Assembly (NCBI GenBank): GCA_030949705.1
Contig: JAUZSF010000018.1
Span: forward strand, 1 to 64,000
DNA length: 64,000 nucleotides
Source of the DNA: Robiginitomaculum sp.
GTDB taxonomy: Bacteria > Pseudomonadota > Alphaproteobacteria > Caulobacterales > Maricaulaceae
Reading direction: 5' to 3'
The position numbers and the translations under genes are program-made. Of this stretch, positions 22,410 through 32,303 are shown piece after piece. Position 1 is the first letter of the stretch. Each line of letters opens with the position of its first letter. The notes under the pieces are model-generated. The model saw only the letters and a program-made list of their open reading frames with translations. It was not told the origin of the DNA and made no database searches.

Positions 22410-22961
22410 ATGCGCAAACTCACCCTCCTCGCCTTGGCAACCGCCGGCTTGATCCTCACGGCCTGTGCTACGGCCACCCCCTATCAGGCCGCCGTGGATT
22501 CGTCGCGCGGCTATAGCGAACAACGCATTGAAAGCAATCGCTATCGTGTTTCTTTCTCGGGAAACTCCCTTACCAATCTGGAAACCGTAGAGAACTATCT
22601 GCTGTACCGTGCCGCCGAACTGACCAAACAGAATGGTTATGACTATTTTGTCATTGCCGATCGCAATACCGAAAAAAAGGAACGCTATTCAAGCAGTGCC
22701 GGTTTTGGCTCGCACTTTGGCTATCTAGGCCATTATGGATTTGGCTGGAGCTATTACAGCCCTTTTTACGGCTATGGTTATGGCTATGATCCATTTTTTG
22801 ATGGCTATGATATCCGCCAGATCACCCGCTATAAGGCAACGGCAGAGATCGCCATGTACCATGGTGAAAAACCGGCCAAAAACGAAAAAGCCTATCAGGC
22901 AGATGAAGTCCTGAAAGAACTGGGCTCGAAAATTGTCCGTCCAGAAGATCTCCAAAGCTGA
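22410..22961 (+). CDS. Lipoprotein, CC0125/CC1285-like
   Basis: MRKLTLLALATAGLILTACATATPYQAA lipobox (LTAC); Gly/Tyr/Phe-rich centre. Confidence 0.7.
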   Translation: MRKLTLLALATAGLILTACATATPYQAAVDSSRGYSEQRIESNRYRVSFSGNSLTNLETVENYLLYRAAELTKQNGYDYFVIADRNTEKKERYSSSAGFGSHFGYLGHYGFGWSYYSPFYGYGYGYDPFFDGYDIRQITRYKATAEIAMYHGEKPAKNEKAYQADEVLKELGSKIVRPEDLQS

Positions 22962-22965
22962 GCCA

Positions 22966-25275
22966 TCAGTAGGATAGCGTCAGGCCGACCAGCGCCATGC
23001 GAGGCAGCCCCGGTCGCAAGCCGGCCGGGCGTCTGGCCACCGCATAAGTGGTGTCGAACAGATTGCGCACACTGGCCGATACCCGCACGCGGTCATGGAC
23101 CTGCCAATAGGTGCTAAGATCAGCCACCAGATGGCTTTGCACCCGCGAAGAAGGGGGAATGGGGCCCTGGCCAGCCTGGGTACGCACGGCGGAAAGATAA
23201 GATAGGGACAGTTCGCCGCCAAAGCGTGTTCCCTCCAGGCCCAATGCCGCCGATCCCTGATGGCGGGGAATATAGGGCACTTTGTCACCGGCGGTGACCG
23301 CCCCCCAGGGCTCGAACCCGCTTTGGAAACTGGTTTTGAAACTGGCGTCCGTATAGGTGTAGGCAACGCGAAGGGGCATTTTGAAGGATGTGTTCAAAAG
23401 ATCGGCCATATCCATACTGGCCGTAGCCTCGATCCCTTTCACATCCACCTTGCCGCCATTAAACTGATCGCCAATGGCCGCATTGCCGCCCGTGGAGGCC
23501 GTGACCGTGCCCACCATATTGGAAAAGGCATTATAAAATCCGGTCAATTCGACGAGATAGCCATCGCGATGCCAGCGGCTGCCCAGCTCCCAATTGGTGG
23601 CGGTTTCGGCGCGGGCGTTTTGACGGCCCGGCGATGGCGGTGAAAAACCTTCGTGCACGCCGCCAAACAGCGCATAATTGTCATTCACATCATAGATAAT
23701 ACCCAGACCCGGTATAAAGGCGGTAACGGTATTGTCGGTTTGTTTCAAGGCCCCGCCAAGGCGGTTTGGGTCGGCCTTGCCATAATCGCGCCTTTGTAAA
23801 TCCACGCTTTCAAAACGCGCGCCCGGCACTAATGTCCAGCGCCCGATAATGGCCGTATCCTGCACATAAAGCGCCAGCGCCTTGGCGCTGTCTATACGAT
23901 TGGATTCGGTGCCAGCCGTGTCCACGCCAGTGCGGACCAATGTCCCGGCCTCGCTTTTATAGCGATCCCACCATTGATAACGATCCTGTTGGTCTTCATG
24001 GTAGCGCGCGCTGGCCTCGATGGTGTGGTTAACCTTTCCCAAATCGCCATTCCAACTCATCGCGCCCTGGAAACCTTGCGCATAATAGTCGCGATTATTG
24101 TGTTTGATCAGCAAGGCCCCGTCCGCCGAAACCAGGCCATTTTCACCCTTCAAAATAGCCAGCTCGGCGCCATAACGGTTCGGGTTGGCCAGTATCGAAG
24201 AAATCCCAACGCCGCTTTTGCCGCCATTGGAAACCGTGCCCGCGGCATCCACCCGATCCAGCTTGAACCAGTCCCGGGAAAAGTCTGTGCGATAGGCCAA
24301 AACCGTGCCGGTGAAGCCGTTGCCCAGATCCCCCTGCCACCGGGCAGAAAACAGCGAATGCTCACCGGTAAATTCATCCAGCGAAGAGCCGCTATAGCGG
24401 CGAAACGGTGTGGCGGCAAAGTCTGCATCGGTCAGCCCCAGATAGGTCTCATCCGAGGTTTGATCAGAATATTGCGCCTTAACTTCCAGACTTTGCTGGC
24501 GCGCCGCCGTGCTTGGTGATTGCAGGCGCAGTTTGACCACATAATCCTGAATATCAAAGCCGGTATTGCCGCCATTATCCAGGCGTTTAAAGCCATCGGA
24601 TGAATTAAAGAAACCCTCGCCCAGCAGGCTGATGCGCACGCCCTCTTCGCGCACCGGACCACCGGCCCAGACATGGGCGCGCCGGGTATTAAAATCCCCC
24701 AGGCGCAAATCCGCCAACGCGCCAAACGCGCCAGGTACCGCCGTTGAAAGCAGGTTTACTGAGCCGCCCTGGGTCCGGGGGCCATATTTGATGCCCGCCG
24801 CGCCCTTGATCACCTCAACGCCGCTCATACGACCGGCCGAAGGAAAGTAATAAGCGCTGGGTGCCGCATAAGGGGCCGGCGCGATCAGCACGCTGTCTTC
24901 CATCAGGGTGATCTTGGCCGAACGGTCCAGCCCGGTGCCGCGAATGCCAATATTGGGGCGCAGGCCAAAGCCGTCCTCTTCCTGAATATTGACCCCCGGT
25001 ACCGCCCGCAATACGCGATTAATATCGCTGTAATCCTGTTTTTGCAGCTCCTCCAGACCAATAAAACTGGCCGAACCTGGCACATCCTCTACCGAAGCAT
25101 GGGTACCAGTAATGATGATCAGGTCATCCGATGGCCAGGGATGCTCCTCACCCTCGTGCTCCGCCGCCATGACCGGCATGGCGGTACTCGTCAGCAAAGC
25201 GCCCATCACTAATTTCAACATGCCCCTGTGTTGATTACCCATACTCTGTAAAACCCTCTGATTGGGAATGACCAT
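22966..25275 (-). CDS. TonB-dependent outer-membrane receptor (FecA-like)
   Basis: plug domain VLRAVPGVNIQEEDGFGLRPNIGIRGTGLDRSAKITLMEDSV, C-terminal barrel ending TLSY. Confidence 0.92.
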   Translation of the reverse strand: MVIPNQRVLQSMGNQHRGMLKLVMGALLTSTAMPVMAAEHEGEEHPWPSDDLIIITGTHASVEDVPGSASFIGLEELQKQDYSDINRVLRAVPGVNIQEEDGFGLRPNIGIRGTGLDRSAKITLMEDSVLIAPAPYAAPSAYYFPSAGRMSGVEVIKGAAGIKYGPRTQGGSVNLLSTAVPGAFGALADLRLGDFNTRRAHVWAGGPVREEGVRISLLGEGFFNSSDGFKRLDNGGNTGFDIQDYVVKLRLQSPSTAARQQSLEVKAQYSDQTSDETYLGLTDADFAATPFRRYSGSSLDEFTGEHSLFSARWQGDLGNGFTGTVLAYRTDFSRDWFKLDRVDAAGTVSNGGKSGVGISSILANPNRYGAELAILKGENGLVSADGALLIKHNNRDYYAQGFQGAMSWNGDLGKVNHTIEASARYHEDQQDRYQWWDRYKSEAGTLVRTGVDTAGTESNRIDSAKALALYVQDTAIIGRWTLVPGARFESVDLQRRDYGKADPNRLGGALKQTDNTVTAFIPGLGIIYDVNDNYALFGGVHEGFSPPSPGRQNARAETATNWELGSRWHRDGYLVELTGFYNAFSNMVGTVTASTGGNAAIGDQFNGGKVDVKGIEATASMDMADLLNTSFKMPLRVAYTYTDASFKTSFQSGFEPWGAVTAGDKVPYIPRHQGSAALGLEGTRFGGELSLSYLSAVRTQAGQGPIPPSSRVQSHLVADLSTYWQVHDRVRVSASVRNLFDTTYAVARRPAGLRPGLPRMALVGLTLSY

Positions 25276-25290
25276 ATGGCATTCCGTTAT

Positions 25291-25345
25291 TGCGAATGAT
25301 TCTCATCTACACAGTATAATTTGTTTATGCAACTCATTCTCAACA
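25291..25345. promoter_or_regulatory. Two similar iron-box-like motifs upstream of the TonB receptor
   Basis: TGCGAATGATTCTCAT (25291-25306) and TGCAACTCATTCTCAA (25328-25343). Confidence 0.5.
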
Positions 25346-25613
25346 TAAATCTGTGAATTTATGCAGCGGTCGGCGAGGGTGTTCCAGCTCACCATTTTCT
25401 GCCTGAATCCATGAGCATTGGCACGTTAATCAATAGTCGAATATTTTAAGGGATACGCTCTGGTGGTCAGATTCAAATTAACCAAAACCTGCTCCAACCA
25501 AGCCATGCATATGTGCATACCTCTTCCGACAAGCTGGCAGTTCTCATTGCGGCGCAACAGGCCCATATGCCGTTCACAAGATAAAAACACCACAAGAAAA
25601 AAAGGAAACTATC

Positions 25614-25886
25614 ATGTCGGTCGCTGAAGCTTTTTCGCATTTTGATGCCAACACCATGTTCGACAACGCCCTGGCGCGGGTTCGCCGCACCATTGGGGTA
25701 CGGCATCTGCCACACACCACCAGTGTTCGTGATTATCTGGATGCCCAGGGTCTGATGACCATGGCTGCCGATCTGAACACCAAGGCATTGGAAGCTGCCA
25801 ACGAATCCGTTGCCAACGGTACTTACCGTGCCAGCACGGTTGGTCGTCGCCGGTCCCGCCGGGATCGCCGGGCCATGCGTGGCTAA
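25614..25886 (+). CDS. Hypothetical 90 aa protein with strongly basic C-terminus
   Basis: AAGGAAA Shine-Dalgarno region; MSVAEAFSHFDANTMFDNALARVRRTIGVRHL...GRRRSRRDRRAMRG. Confidence 0.65.
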   Translation: MSVAEAFSHFDANTMFDNALARVRRTIGVRHLPHTTSVRDYLDAQGLMTMAADLNTKALEAANESVANGTYRASTVGRRRSRRDRRAMRG

Positions 25887-25958
25887 ACCTCCCCGAACGT
25901 CCCCAAGGTTCAAATGTACACAAAGGTTTGAACCTTAAAAACCCTCTAAACCGCACTG

Positions 25959-25995
25959 CCCCCGTCTGCCAATGCGCAGGCGGGGGTTTGTGTTT
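25959..25995 (+). terminator. Rho-independent terminator
   Basis: CCCCCGTCTGC-caatgc-GCAGGCGGGGG followed by TTTGTGTTTAT. Confidence 0.75.
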
Positions 25996-26069
25996 ATACA
26001 GTCATTTTTTTGGGTTAGATTTGCACGGTGCGTCAATCCTGATTACATCTTCATCTAAAGGAGATTCCC

Positions 26070-26855
26070 ATGCTGTGTGTCCTGTCCCCGGCCAAAAAAA
26101 TTACCGTCCCGGAGGCCCCGAAGGGGGTAACCACGACCCCACCCCCCCTGATTGAAGAGGCACAGGCACTGGGTGAAATTGCCAAAAAACTGAGCCGGAC
26201 AGAGATCAAACAGCTCATGAGCCTCTCGGATGCCTTGGCGGAACTGACCCAGGCACGCTTTGCTGCACTGGACTTAAAGGATGATGCAAAGGGCAGCCCG
26301 GCGGTACTGACCTTTGCCGGTGATGTCTATCGGGGCCTGGATGCGTCCAGCCTCAGCCCCGACGATCTGTCCTTTGCCCAAGACCATCTGCGCATCCTTT
26401 CGGGTCTTTATGGCGTGTTGCGCCCACTGGACCGGATGCAGCCCTATCGGCTGGAAATGGGGCGCAAGCTGAAAAACCCGCGCGGCGAGGATCTTTATGA
26501 CTTTTGGGGTCCACGCATTGCGCAGCAACTCAATGCCGATCTGGCACGCACTGGCAATAAGGTGCTGCTAAACTTGGCCTCCAATGAATATTTTAAAAGC
26601 GTCGATAAAAAGGCCCTGAACGCACAGGTGGTCAGCCCGGTATTCAAAGAAATCAAAGATGGCCAGGCCCGCACATTGGCGGTCTTTGCCAAACCGGCCC
26701 GCGGCATGATGGCCAGATGGATCATCAAAAACCGTATTGATGATGTTGACCGGCTCAAAGACTTCTCGGTTGCCGGCTATCGCTATGATGCCCAAGGCTC
26801 CACACCGGACAAACCATTATTTGCGCGTCAGCAACCGGCCAAAAAGGCGGCCTGA
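26070..26855 (+). CDS. yaaA: Peroxide stress protein YaaA family
   Basis: MLCVLSPAKKITVP...DVYRGLDASSL...LRILSGLYGVLRPLDRMQPYRLEMGRKL; NLASNEYFKSV. Confidence 0.93.
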   Translation: MLCVLSPAKKITVPEAPKGVTTTPPPLIEEAQALGEIAKKLSRTEIKQLMSLSDALAELTQARFAALDLKDDAKGSPAVLTFAGDVYRGLDASSLSPDDLSFAQDHLRILSGLYGVLRPLDRMQPYRLEMGRKLKNPRGEDLYDFWGPRIAQQLNADLARTGNKVLLNLASNEYFKSVDKKALNAQVVSPVFKEIKDGQARTLAVFAKPARGMMARWIIKNRIDDVDRLKDFSVAGYRYDAQGSTPDKPLFARQQPAKKAA

Positions 26856-26856
26856 C

Positions 26857-27654
26857 ATGACCGACAACAAACCTCTGGCCGGGCGCGCGGCCCTGATCAC
26901 TGGCTCTACTTCAGGTATCGGCCTGGCCTTGGCCGATGCCCTGGCCAAGGCCGGGGCCAACATCATGCTGAACGGGCTTGGTGATCGCAATGCGATTGAG
27001 CGCACCCGGGCGGAATTAGCGCAAAAACATGCCGTGGATGTGCGCTATCATGGGGCCGATATGACCCGCCCGGACGAGATTGCCGATTTGGTTGCACAAA
27101 CCCATCTCGCCTTTGGCCGCTTGGACATTGTGATCCCCAATGCGGGTATCCAGCATGTAGCCCCCATAGAGGATTTCCCGGTGGAAAAATGGGACGCCAT
27201 TCTGGCGATCAATCTTTCCGCTGCCTTTCATATTATCCGCGCCGCCGTACCCATCATGAAGACGCAAGGATCTGGCCGGATCGTCAATATGGCCTCGGCC
27301 CATGCGCTGGTGGCCTCGCCGTTCAAATCCGCCTATGTGGCGGCCAAGCATGGTCTGGCCGGGCTAACCAAAACCGTGGGGCTGGAGGTGGCCGAACACG
27401 GCATCACCTGTAATGCCATCTGTCCGGGTTATGTGAAAACCCCGCTGGTTGAGGCACAGATTGGCCCTACCGCCAAGGCCCGCGGCCTAAGCGAAGAAGA
27501 GGTGGTGCGCGATGTGTTGCTGGCCGCTCAGCCGACCAAGGCCTTTGTCAGTTACGAACAATTGGCCGGCATGTTGCTCTATCTGGTCTCCGATGCCGGG
27601 GCCTCGGTCAATGGCGCCATGTTGTCCATTGATGGTGGCTGGACCGCGCAATAA
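26857..27654 (+). CDS. SDR family 3-hydroxybutyrate dehydrogenase
   Basis: GRAALITGSTSGIGLALADALAKAGANIMLNG; SAYVAAKHGLAGLTKTVGLEVAEHGITCNAICPGYVKTPLV; ATG at 26857. Confidence 0.85.
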   Translation: MTDNKPLAGRAALITGSTSGIGLALADALAKAGANIMLNGLGDRNAIERTRAELAQKHAVDVRYHGADMTRPDEIADLVAQTHLAFGRLDIVIPNAGIQHVAPIEDFPVEKWDAILAINLSAAFHIIRAAVPIMKTQGSGRIVNMASAHALVASPFKSAYVAAKHGLAGLTKTVGLEVAEHGITCNAICPGYVKTPLVEAQIGPTAKARGLSEEEVVRDVLLAAQPTKAFVSYEQLAGMLLYLVSDAGASVNGAMLSIDGGWTAQ

Positions 27655-27692
27655 TTCAAACGAATGGACGACCTTCCCCAAGGAACCCCCGC

Positions 27693-29096
27693 ATGAGCAC
27701 CATGACCATCACCTTGATCACCCTGATTGCCTATCAAGGGGTATTGCTGGGCATCGGGTTTTGGGCCAAGGGGCGCAACACCAATGAACGGGATTTCTTT
27801 TTGGGCGGGCGCAATGTCGGCCCCTTTATCACCGCCATGTCCTATGGGGCCAGCTCTTCATCCGCCTGGGTGTTGCTGGGCCTGACCGGGTATTTTTACA
27901 CCACCGGGGCAAGGGCCCTGTGGATTTTGCCCGGGGTATGGGCGGGCTATGTTGTGGTCTGGCTCTTTATCGGCCCCGGCCTTCGGGCACTGGCGGGCAA
28001 ACATGATCTGGTCACCCTGACCGATTATCTGGCGCTGGGGGCGACGGGCAAGGCCCGCCAGATGATCGTCGGGCTGGCTGCTTTTATGATCATCTTTTCA
28101 TTTTCCTTTTATGTTGCCGGCCAGTTTCAGGGTGCTGGCACCGCCTTTGTCAGCGCCTTTGATCTGCCCATGAGCATCAGCGTGCTGATCGGGGCTGGCG
28201 TGGTGCTGGTCTATACCTGGCTTGGCGGATTTTGGGCGGTCAGCGTTACCGATGCGGTGCAGGCCGGTTTGATGCTGATCGTGGCCATTCTTCTGCCCTT
28301 TGCCGCCATAGCTGCCCTGGGCGGGCCGGGTGCTTTTTGGCATGCCGTGACCAGCGGCGCGGCCAGCACCGCCGCCCCGGGTGCCGGAACCCTGGCCGGT
28401 GTAGGCTTTGTCATCGGCTCGCTGGGCATTGGCATTGGCCCGGTGGGCCAGCCGCAATTGCTGACCCGGCTCATGGCCATAGACGACCAGCGCGATATCA
28501 AACGCGGCTTTGCCATGGCACTGGGCTGGGCCGTGGTGGTGTTTAGCGCCATGGCGGTTTTGGGCCTTGCCGCCCGGGCCCTGATTGCGCCGGGCGCCGG
28601 GGCCAGCGAAGGGGTTTTCTTTGCGCTCAGCGCGCAAATCCTGCCCGGGGTGCTGGGCGGCATTGTGCTGGCCGCCGTACTCTCGGCCATTATGTCCACC
28701 GCCGACAGCCTGTTGCTGGTCGCCGGATCCGCCGCCGCCCATGATCTGGGGCTGGCACGGCGCTTTCCCCGCCATGCCTTGTTGATCTCGCGCCTGATGA
28801 CCGCGCTGTTATGCGTGGCCGCGGCCGTTCTTACCCTGGCGCTGCCGGCCAGTATTTATGGGCGCGTGCTGTTTGCCTGGTCCGCCTTGGGGGCCGCCTT
28901 TGGCCCGCTGGTCATAGTCATGGCCATGGGCCGCCCGGCACGACCCGCCGGGGTGATTATCGCCATGCTCACCGGCTTTATTCTGACCGTGATTTTTTAC
29001 CTACAGCCCAACACGCCCGGTGACTGGCTGGAACGGGTGTTGCCCTTTGTCATCGCCCTTTGTATTGCCCTTTTAATGCCCAGGCGCCAACGCTAG
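27693..29096 (+). CDS. Sodium:solute symporter family transporter (PutP-like)
   Basis: NERDFFLGGRNVGPFITAMSYGASSSSAWVLLGLTGYFY; multiple TM segments. Confidence 0.9.
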   Translation: MSTMTITLITLIAYQGVLLGIGFWAKGRNTNERDFFLGGRNVGPFITAMSYGASSSSAWVLLGLTGYFYTTGARALWILPGVWAGYVVVWLFIGPGLRALAGKHDLVTLTDYLALGATGKARQMIVGLAAFMIIFSFSFYVAGQFQGAGTAFVSAFDLPMSISVLIGAGVVLVYTWLGGFWAVSVTDAVQAGLMLIVAILLPFAAIAALGGPGAFWHAVTSGAASTAAPGAGTLAGVGFVIGSLGIGIGPVGQPQLLTRLMAIDDQRDIKRGFAMALGWAVVVFSAMAVLGLAARALIAPGAGASEGVFFALSAQILPGVLGGIVLAAVLSAIMSTADSLLLVAGSAAAHDLGLARRFPRHALLISRLMTALLCVAAAVLTLALPASIYGRVLFAWSALGAAFGPLVIVMAMGRPARPAGVIIAMLTGFILTVIFYLQPNTPGDWLERVLPFVIALCIALLMPRRQR

Positions 29097-30604
29097 CGCG
29101 CCTGTAAAAACGCACGCATATCTCTGGTCACCGCCCGCAGTGAGGAATCATCCACATACATCATATGGCCAGCCTGATAGTAATGGGTGGTCACCCGGGT
29201 TACATCAATTCCATTGCGGTTCATGGTCAGATCAGTGGCGAAAAACGGGGTGGCAAAATCATAAAAGCCCGAAGCAACAAACACCCGGTAATCAGAATTT
29301 TCCCGCATGGCTTCACCGATCCACGGGGCTACATTAGGATAAGCTGGCCAGTTGCGTTCCTTGGTTAAATTCCAGTTCCAGCTTTGACCTGGTTTGCCGC
29401 TAAGCACTTTAAAGGGCCGCTCGATTGGCACCGCCAATTCGCGAGTAAAGTAATCAATGGAGGCAGCCGTATAGGCTGAATCGATACCATAACCCGATGG
29501 ATCATTATCGAAGGTTTCCCCGGCTTCGTCATAATCCTTGCCTGTATAGCGCCCATCAAGTCGCCCAATGGTTTTCCCTTCATCACGCAGTAACTCTTTT
29601 TCAAAGCGAAAAGCACTGATGCGTAAGTGTGCACGGCGAATATAGGTTTGCGAAAGCCCGGTATATTTTGAAAGCCCCTCCACAATTGCGCTTTTCTTTT
29701 CTTCGCTAAGGGAAGACCCGCGCAACAGCGCCGGGGCATAATCTTCAATGGCAAAGGTTTTAACCTCATCCAGAAAAGCCTGCTGGTCATTATCCCAGGC
29801 GGCACGATCAATTTTGTTATGATACCAGGCGGTTGCCGCCATGGTTGGCAGATAGGCAATATGCGGGGCATCATTGCCAGGTGCAAACCGGGCCGTTTGA
29901 AAATCCAGTATGGAGGAAATCAGGATAACGCCATTCAGACCCATATCGGTCCACCCGCCTTGTAATTCCTTGGTCAGTGCTGCCGCCCGGGTGGTGCCAT
30001 AGCTTTCTCCAACAAGGTATTTGGGACTGTTCCAGCGTTTGTTTTTCGTGACCCAGATACGAATAAATTCAGCCAGGGAACGGGCATCCTCACGCACGCC
30101 CCAGTATTTCTTGGGATCTTCTTTGCCAAGAGCCCGGCTCCACCCTGTGCCAACCGGATCAATAAAAACAAGATCGGCAATATCAAGAAGGGTGTAGGGG
30201 TTGTCTTCTATGTCATAAGGCGGCGCGCCATCGTCCTTGCCCCCTTGCGGCAAGGCCACCCGGCGCGGACCAAAAACTCCCATATGTAACCAGATTGATG
30301 CCGAACCCGGACCGCCATTGAAGATGAACAATACGGGCCGCTTGTGCGCATTCTTCACACCAGCACGAAAATAACTGGTCGAGAAAATACTGGCGACCGG
30401 TTTACCTTTGTCGTTTTTTAAATAGGTTTCACCGGCAAGGACCGCATAGCCGATTTTCTGGCCATCAATCTGCACTGCACCACTTTTTTCCACCAATACC
30501 GGATCTGGGATATTAACAGTTTCCTTGTCTTTTTTATCCTTTGCAAAGGCTGGTGCCACCAACAGGGCACCGGCGACAAGCGCTGCCAGTATATTTCGTA
30601 TCAT
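29093..30604 (-). CDS. Secreted S10-family serine carboxypeptidase-like protein
   Basis: signal peptide MIRNILAALVAGALLVAPAFA; FIFNGGPGSASIWLHMGVFGPRRV; YLVGESYGTTRAAALT; YQAGHMMYVDD. Confidence 0.88.
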   Translation of the reverse strand: MIRNILAALVAGALLVAPAFAKDKKDKETVNIPDPVLVEKSGAVQIDGQKIGYAVLAGETYLKNDKGKPVASIFSTSYFRAGVKNAHKRPVLFIFNGGPGSASIWLHMGVFGPRRVALPQGGKDDGAPPYDIEDNPYTLLDIADLVFIDPVGTGWSRALGKEDPKKYWGVREDARSLAEFIRIWVTKNKRWNSPKYLVGESYGTTRAAALTKELQGGWTDMGLNGVILISSILDFQTARFAPGNDAPHIAYLPTMAATAWYHNKIDRAAWDNDQQAFLDEVKTFAIEDYAPALLRGSSLSEEKKSAIVEGLSKYTGLSQTYIRRAHLRISAFRFEKELLRDEGKTIGRLDGRYTGKDYDEAGETFDNDPSGYGIDSAYTAASIDYFTRELAVPIERPFKVLSGKPGQSWNWNLTKERNWPAYPNVAPWIGEAMRENSDYRVFVASGFYDFATPFFATDLTMNRNGIDVTRVTTHYYQAGHMMYVDDSSLRAVTRDMRAFLQAR

Positions 30605-30913
30605 GATGTGCTCCTTCTTCCTTACGATGAGTGAAACACGCTCATGGGAAAACACCAAGAGGTGATCCGGAACGTTTTCAAATGGCGAAGAAGATCAATC
30701 TTATTCATCCTATGTAAATCAAAGGCTTGCATCATGATGACAGAAGTACGTCGCACGTGGGTGCCAAAATCCGGAGGTGGGCATGGCGTTCAGACAAAAA
30801 ATGTCCGTTTGGTTTGGCAATAAAACCCGGGCAAAAGTGCTAAAATATGAAGGCTATCCGGTCTGGCTGCCGACCGTGCAATTACCTTTTGCCACGCTGA
30901 TCCTAGTCACCCG

Positions 30914-30951
30914 AATCTAAAGTTCGGCACATAATCTAAAGTTCGGTGCAT
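30914..30951. repeat. Two tandem 19-bp repeats at one IS end
   Basis: aatctaaagttcggcacat (30914-30932) then aatctaaagttcggtgcat (30933-30951). Confidence 0.85.
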
Positions 30952-32039
30952 AAGGTTTGCTGTGTTTTGTGGCAGAAGCGTTTGACGGAGGCAAGGATTT
31001 CATCGGCGGATTTGACCCATCTGTATGGTTTTGGGTTTTCATTGTGGGTCTCAATGAAGGCGAGAATGTCAGCTTCCAGTTCGCGGGTTGATCGGTGAAC
31101 ACCGCGTTTAAGTTTCTTTCGGCTCAACTCGGCAAACCAGCGTTCGACCTGATTGATCCAGGAGGCGGAGGTGGGCGTGAAGTGAACATGCCAGTGAGGC
31201 CGCCGGACCAACCACGCCTTGACTTCTTTGGTCTTGTGGGTCGCGTAGTTATCCATCACCAGATGCACGTCCGGTCCTTTAGGCAGACACTCATCAATCT
31301 GTTTGAGAAAGCCCAGAAATTCTTGTGAGCGGTGGCGTTTGTAGCACTTGCCGATCACCGCACCGGTGGCAATATCAAGGGCGGCAAACAGGGAAGTCGT
31401 GCCATGGCGGATATAGGTGTGAGTTTGTCGCTCTGCCACCCCAGGCATCATTGGCAGAACCGGCTGTTCGCGATCCAGCGCCTGAATTTGGGACTTTTCG
31501 TCTACACAAAGCACAATCGCCCGGTTGGGCGGTGACATATAGAGACCAACAATGTCCCGCACCTTGTCAACAAACAAAGGGTCGGTCGAGAGCTTGAAGG
31601 TCTCACGCCGATGTGGTTGCAGGCCAAAGGCATTCCAGATGCGCCGGATGGTGGTATGCGAAAGACCGACCTCTTTGGCCATCGAGCGGATCGACCAGTG
31701 GGTGGCATCTTTGGGTGTGCTGTGCAGCGTGCGCTCAATCACCTTCGCCACTTGTGCATCAGACACCGTGCGCGGTCGGCCCGGGCGATACTCGTCCGAC
31801 AAACCCTGCACACGGTCCCTCACAAATCGTCGCCGCCATTTGCCAACCGTATGTTCATGCACGCCCATGGTGCTGGCCACTTCCTTGCTGGGCAACCCAT
31901 CGGCGCACAGCAGGATCATCCGGCAGCGATCCGAAAGTGAACGCGGTGCCTTGTGCCGCCTGACCTGACTTTCCAGAAAAGAACGTTCTTCAACACTCAA
32001 TACAACAACACCAGCAACACGACCCACCAAAACCTCCAA
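30936..32039 (-). CDS. IS630-family transposase
   Basis: HTH region plus DDE domain: [69 protein letters not shown]. Confidence 0.95.
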   Translation of the reverse strand: MEVLVGRVAGVVVLSVEERSFLESQVRRHKAPRSLSDRCRMILLCADGLPSKEVASTMGVHEHTVGKWRRRFVRDRVQGLSDEYRPGRPRTVSDAQVAKVIERTLHSTPKDATHWSIRSMAKEVGLSHTTIRRIWNAFGLQPHRRETFKLSTDPLFVDKVRDIVGLYMSPPNRAIVLCVDEKSQIQALDREQPVLPMMPGVAERQTHTYIRHGTTSLFAALDIATGAVIGKCYKRHRSQEFLGFLKQIDECLPKGPDVHLVMDNYATHKTKEVKAWLVRRPHWHVHFTPTSASWINQVERWFAELSRKKLKRGVHRSTRELEADILAFIETHNENPKPYRWVKSADEILASVKRFCHKTQQTLCTEL

Positions 32040-32303
32040 ATCAATAGCATCATAATGATATCAATTACAGTTCCAGATGACTAGCCGCTGGGCTGGGATT
32101 GACGCCGCGGGCCAGTGGTCATGTCATCATTGCCACACTGGGTATATTCTGGCTGGTTCGCATCGGCTGGTGCTTCTTTCGGATTGCCCAAACCCGCCTG
32201 ATCCGGCGCCGTTTAAATACCGCCTCGTAAAATCAGTTTTCCGTGCTTGACCCGCGCTGTGTGCGCCCTAGTTTGTTTGCAAACAACAAAAGGGGAAACA
32301 GGT

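Larger units (their letters stand above)
30904..32083 (-). mobile_element. IS630-family insertion sequence flanked by TA target duplications
   Basis: TA at 30904-30905 and 32082-32083; imperfect terminal inverted repeats (TAGTCAcCcGaA / TAGTCAtCtGgA); encodes a DDE transposase. Confidence 0.88.
30783..32230 (+). pseudogene. Small two-TM membrane-protein ORF (89 aa) split by an IS630-type element
   Basis: 30783-30905 joined with 32084-32230 (one TA kept) gives an uninterrupted ORF MAFRQKMSVWFGNKTRAKVLKYEGYPVWLPTVQLPFATLIL|AAGLGLTPRASGHVIIATLGIFWLVRIGWCFFRIAQTRLIRRRLNTAS*; GGAGG RBS at 30773. Confidence 0.85.

Noticed and set aside
28098-28775. ORF antisense to the Na+/solute symporter
   Set aside because: Gly/Ala/Gln-rich shadow of a TM protein
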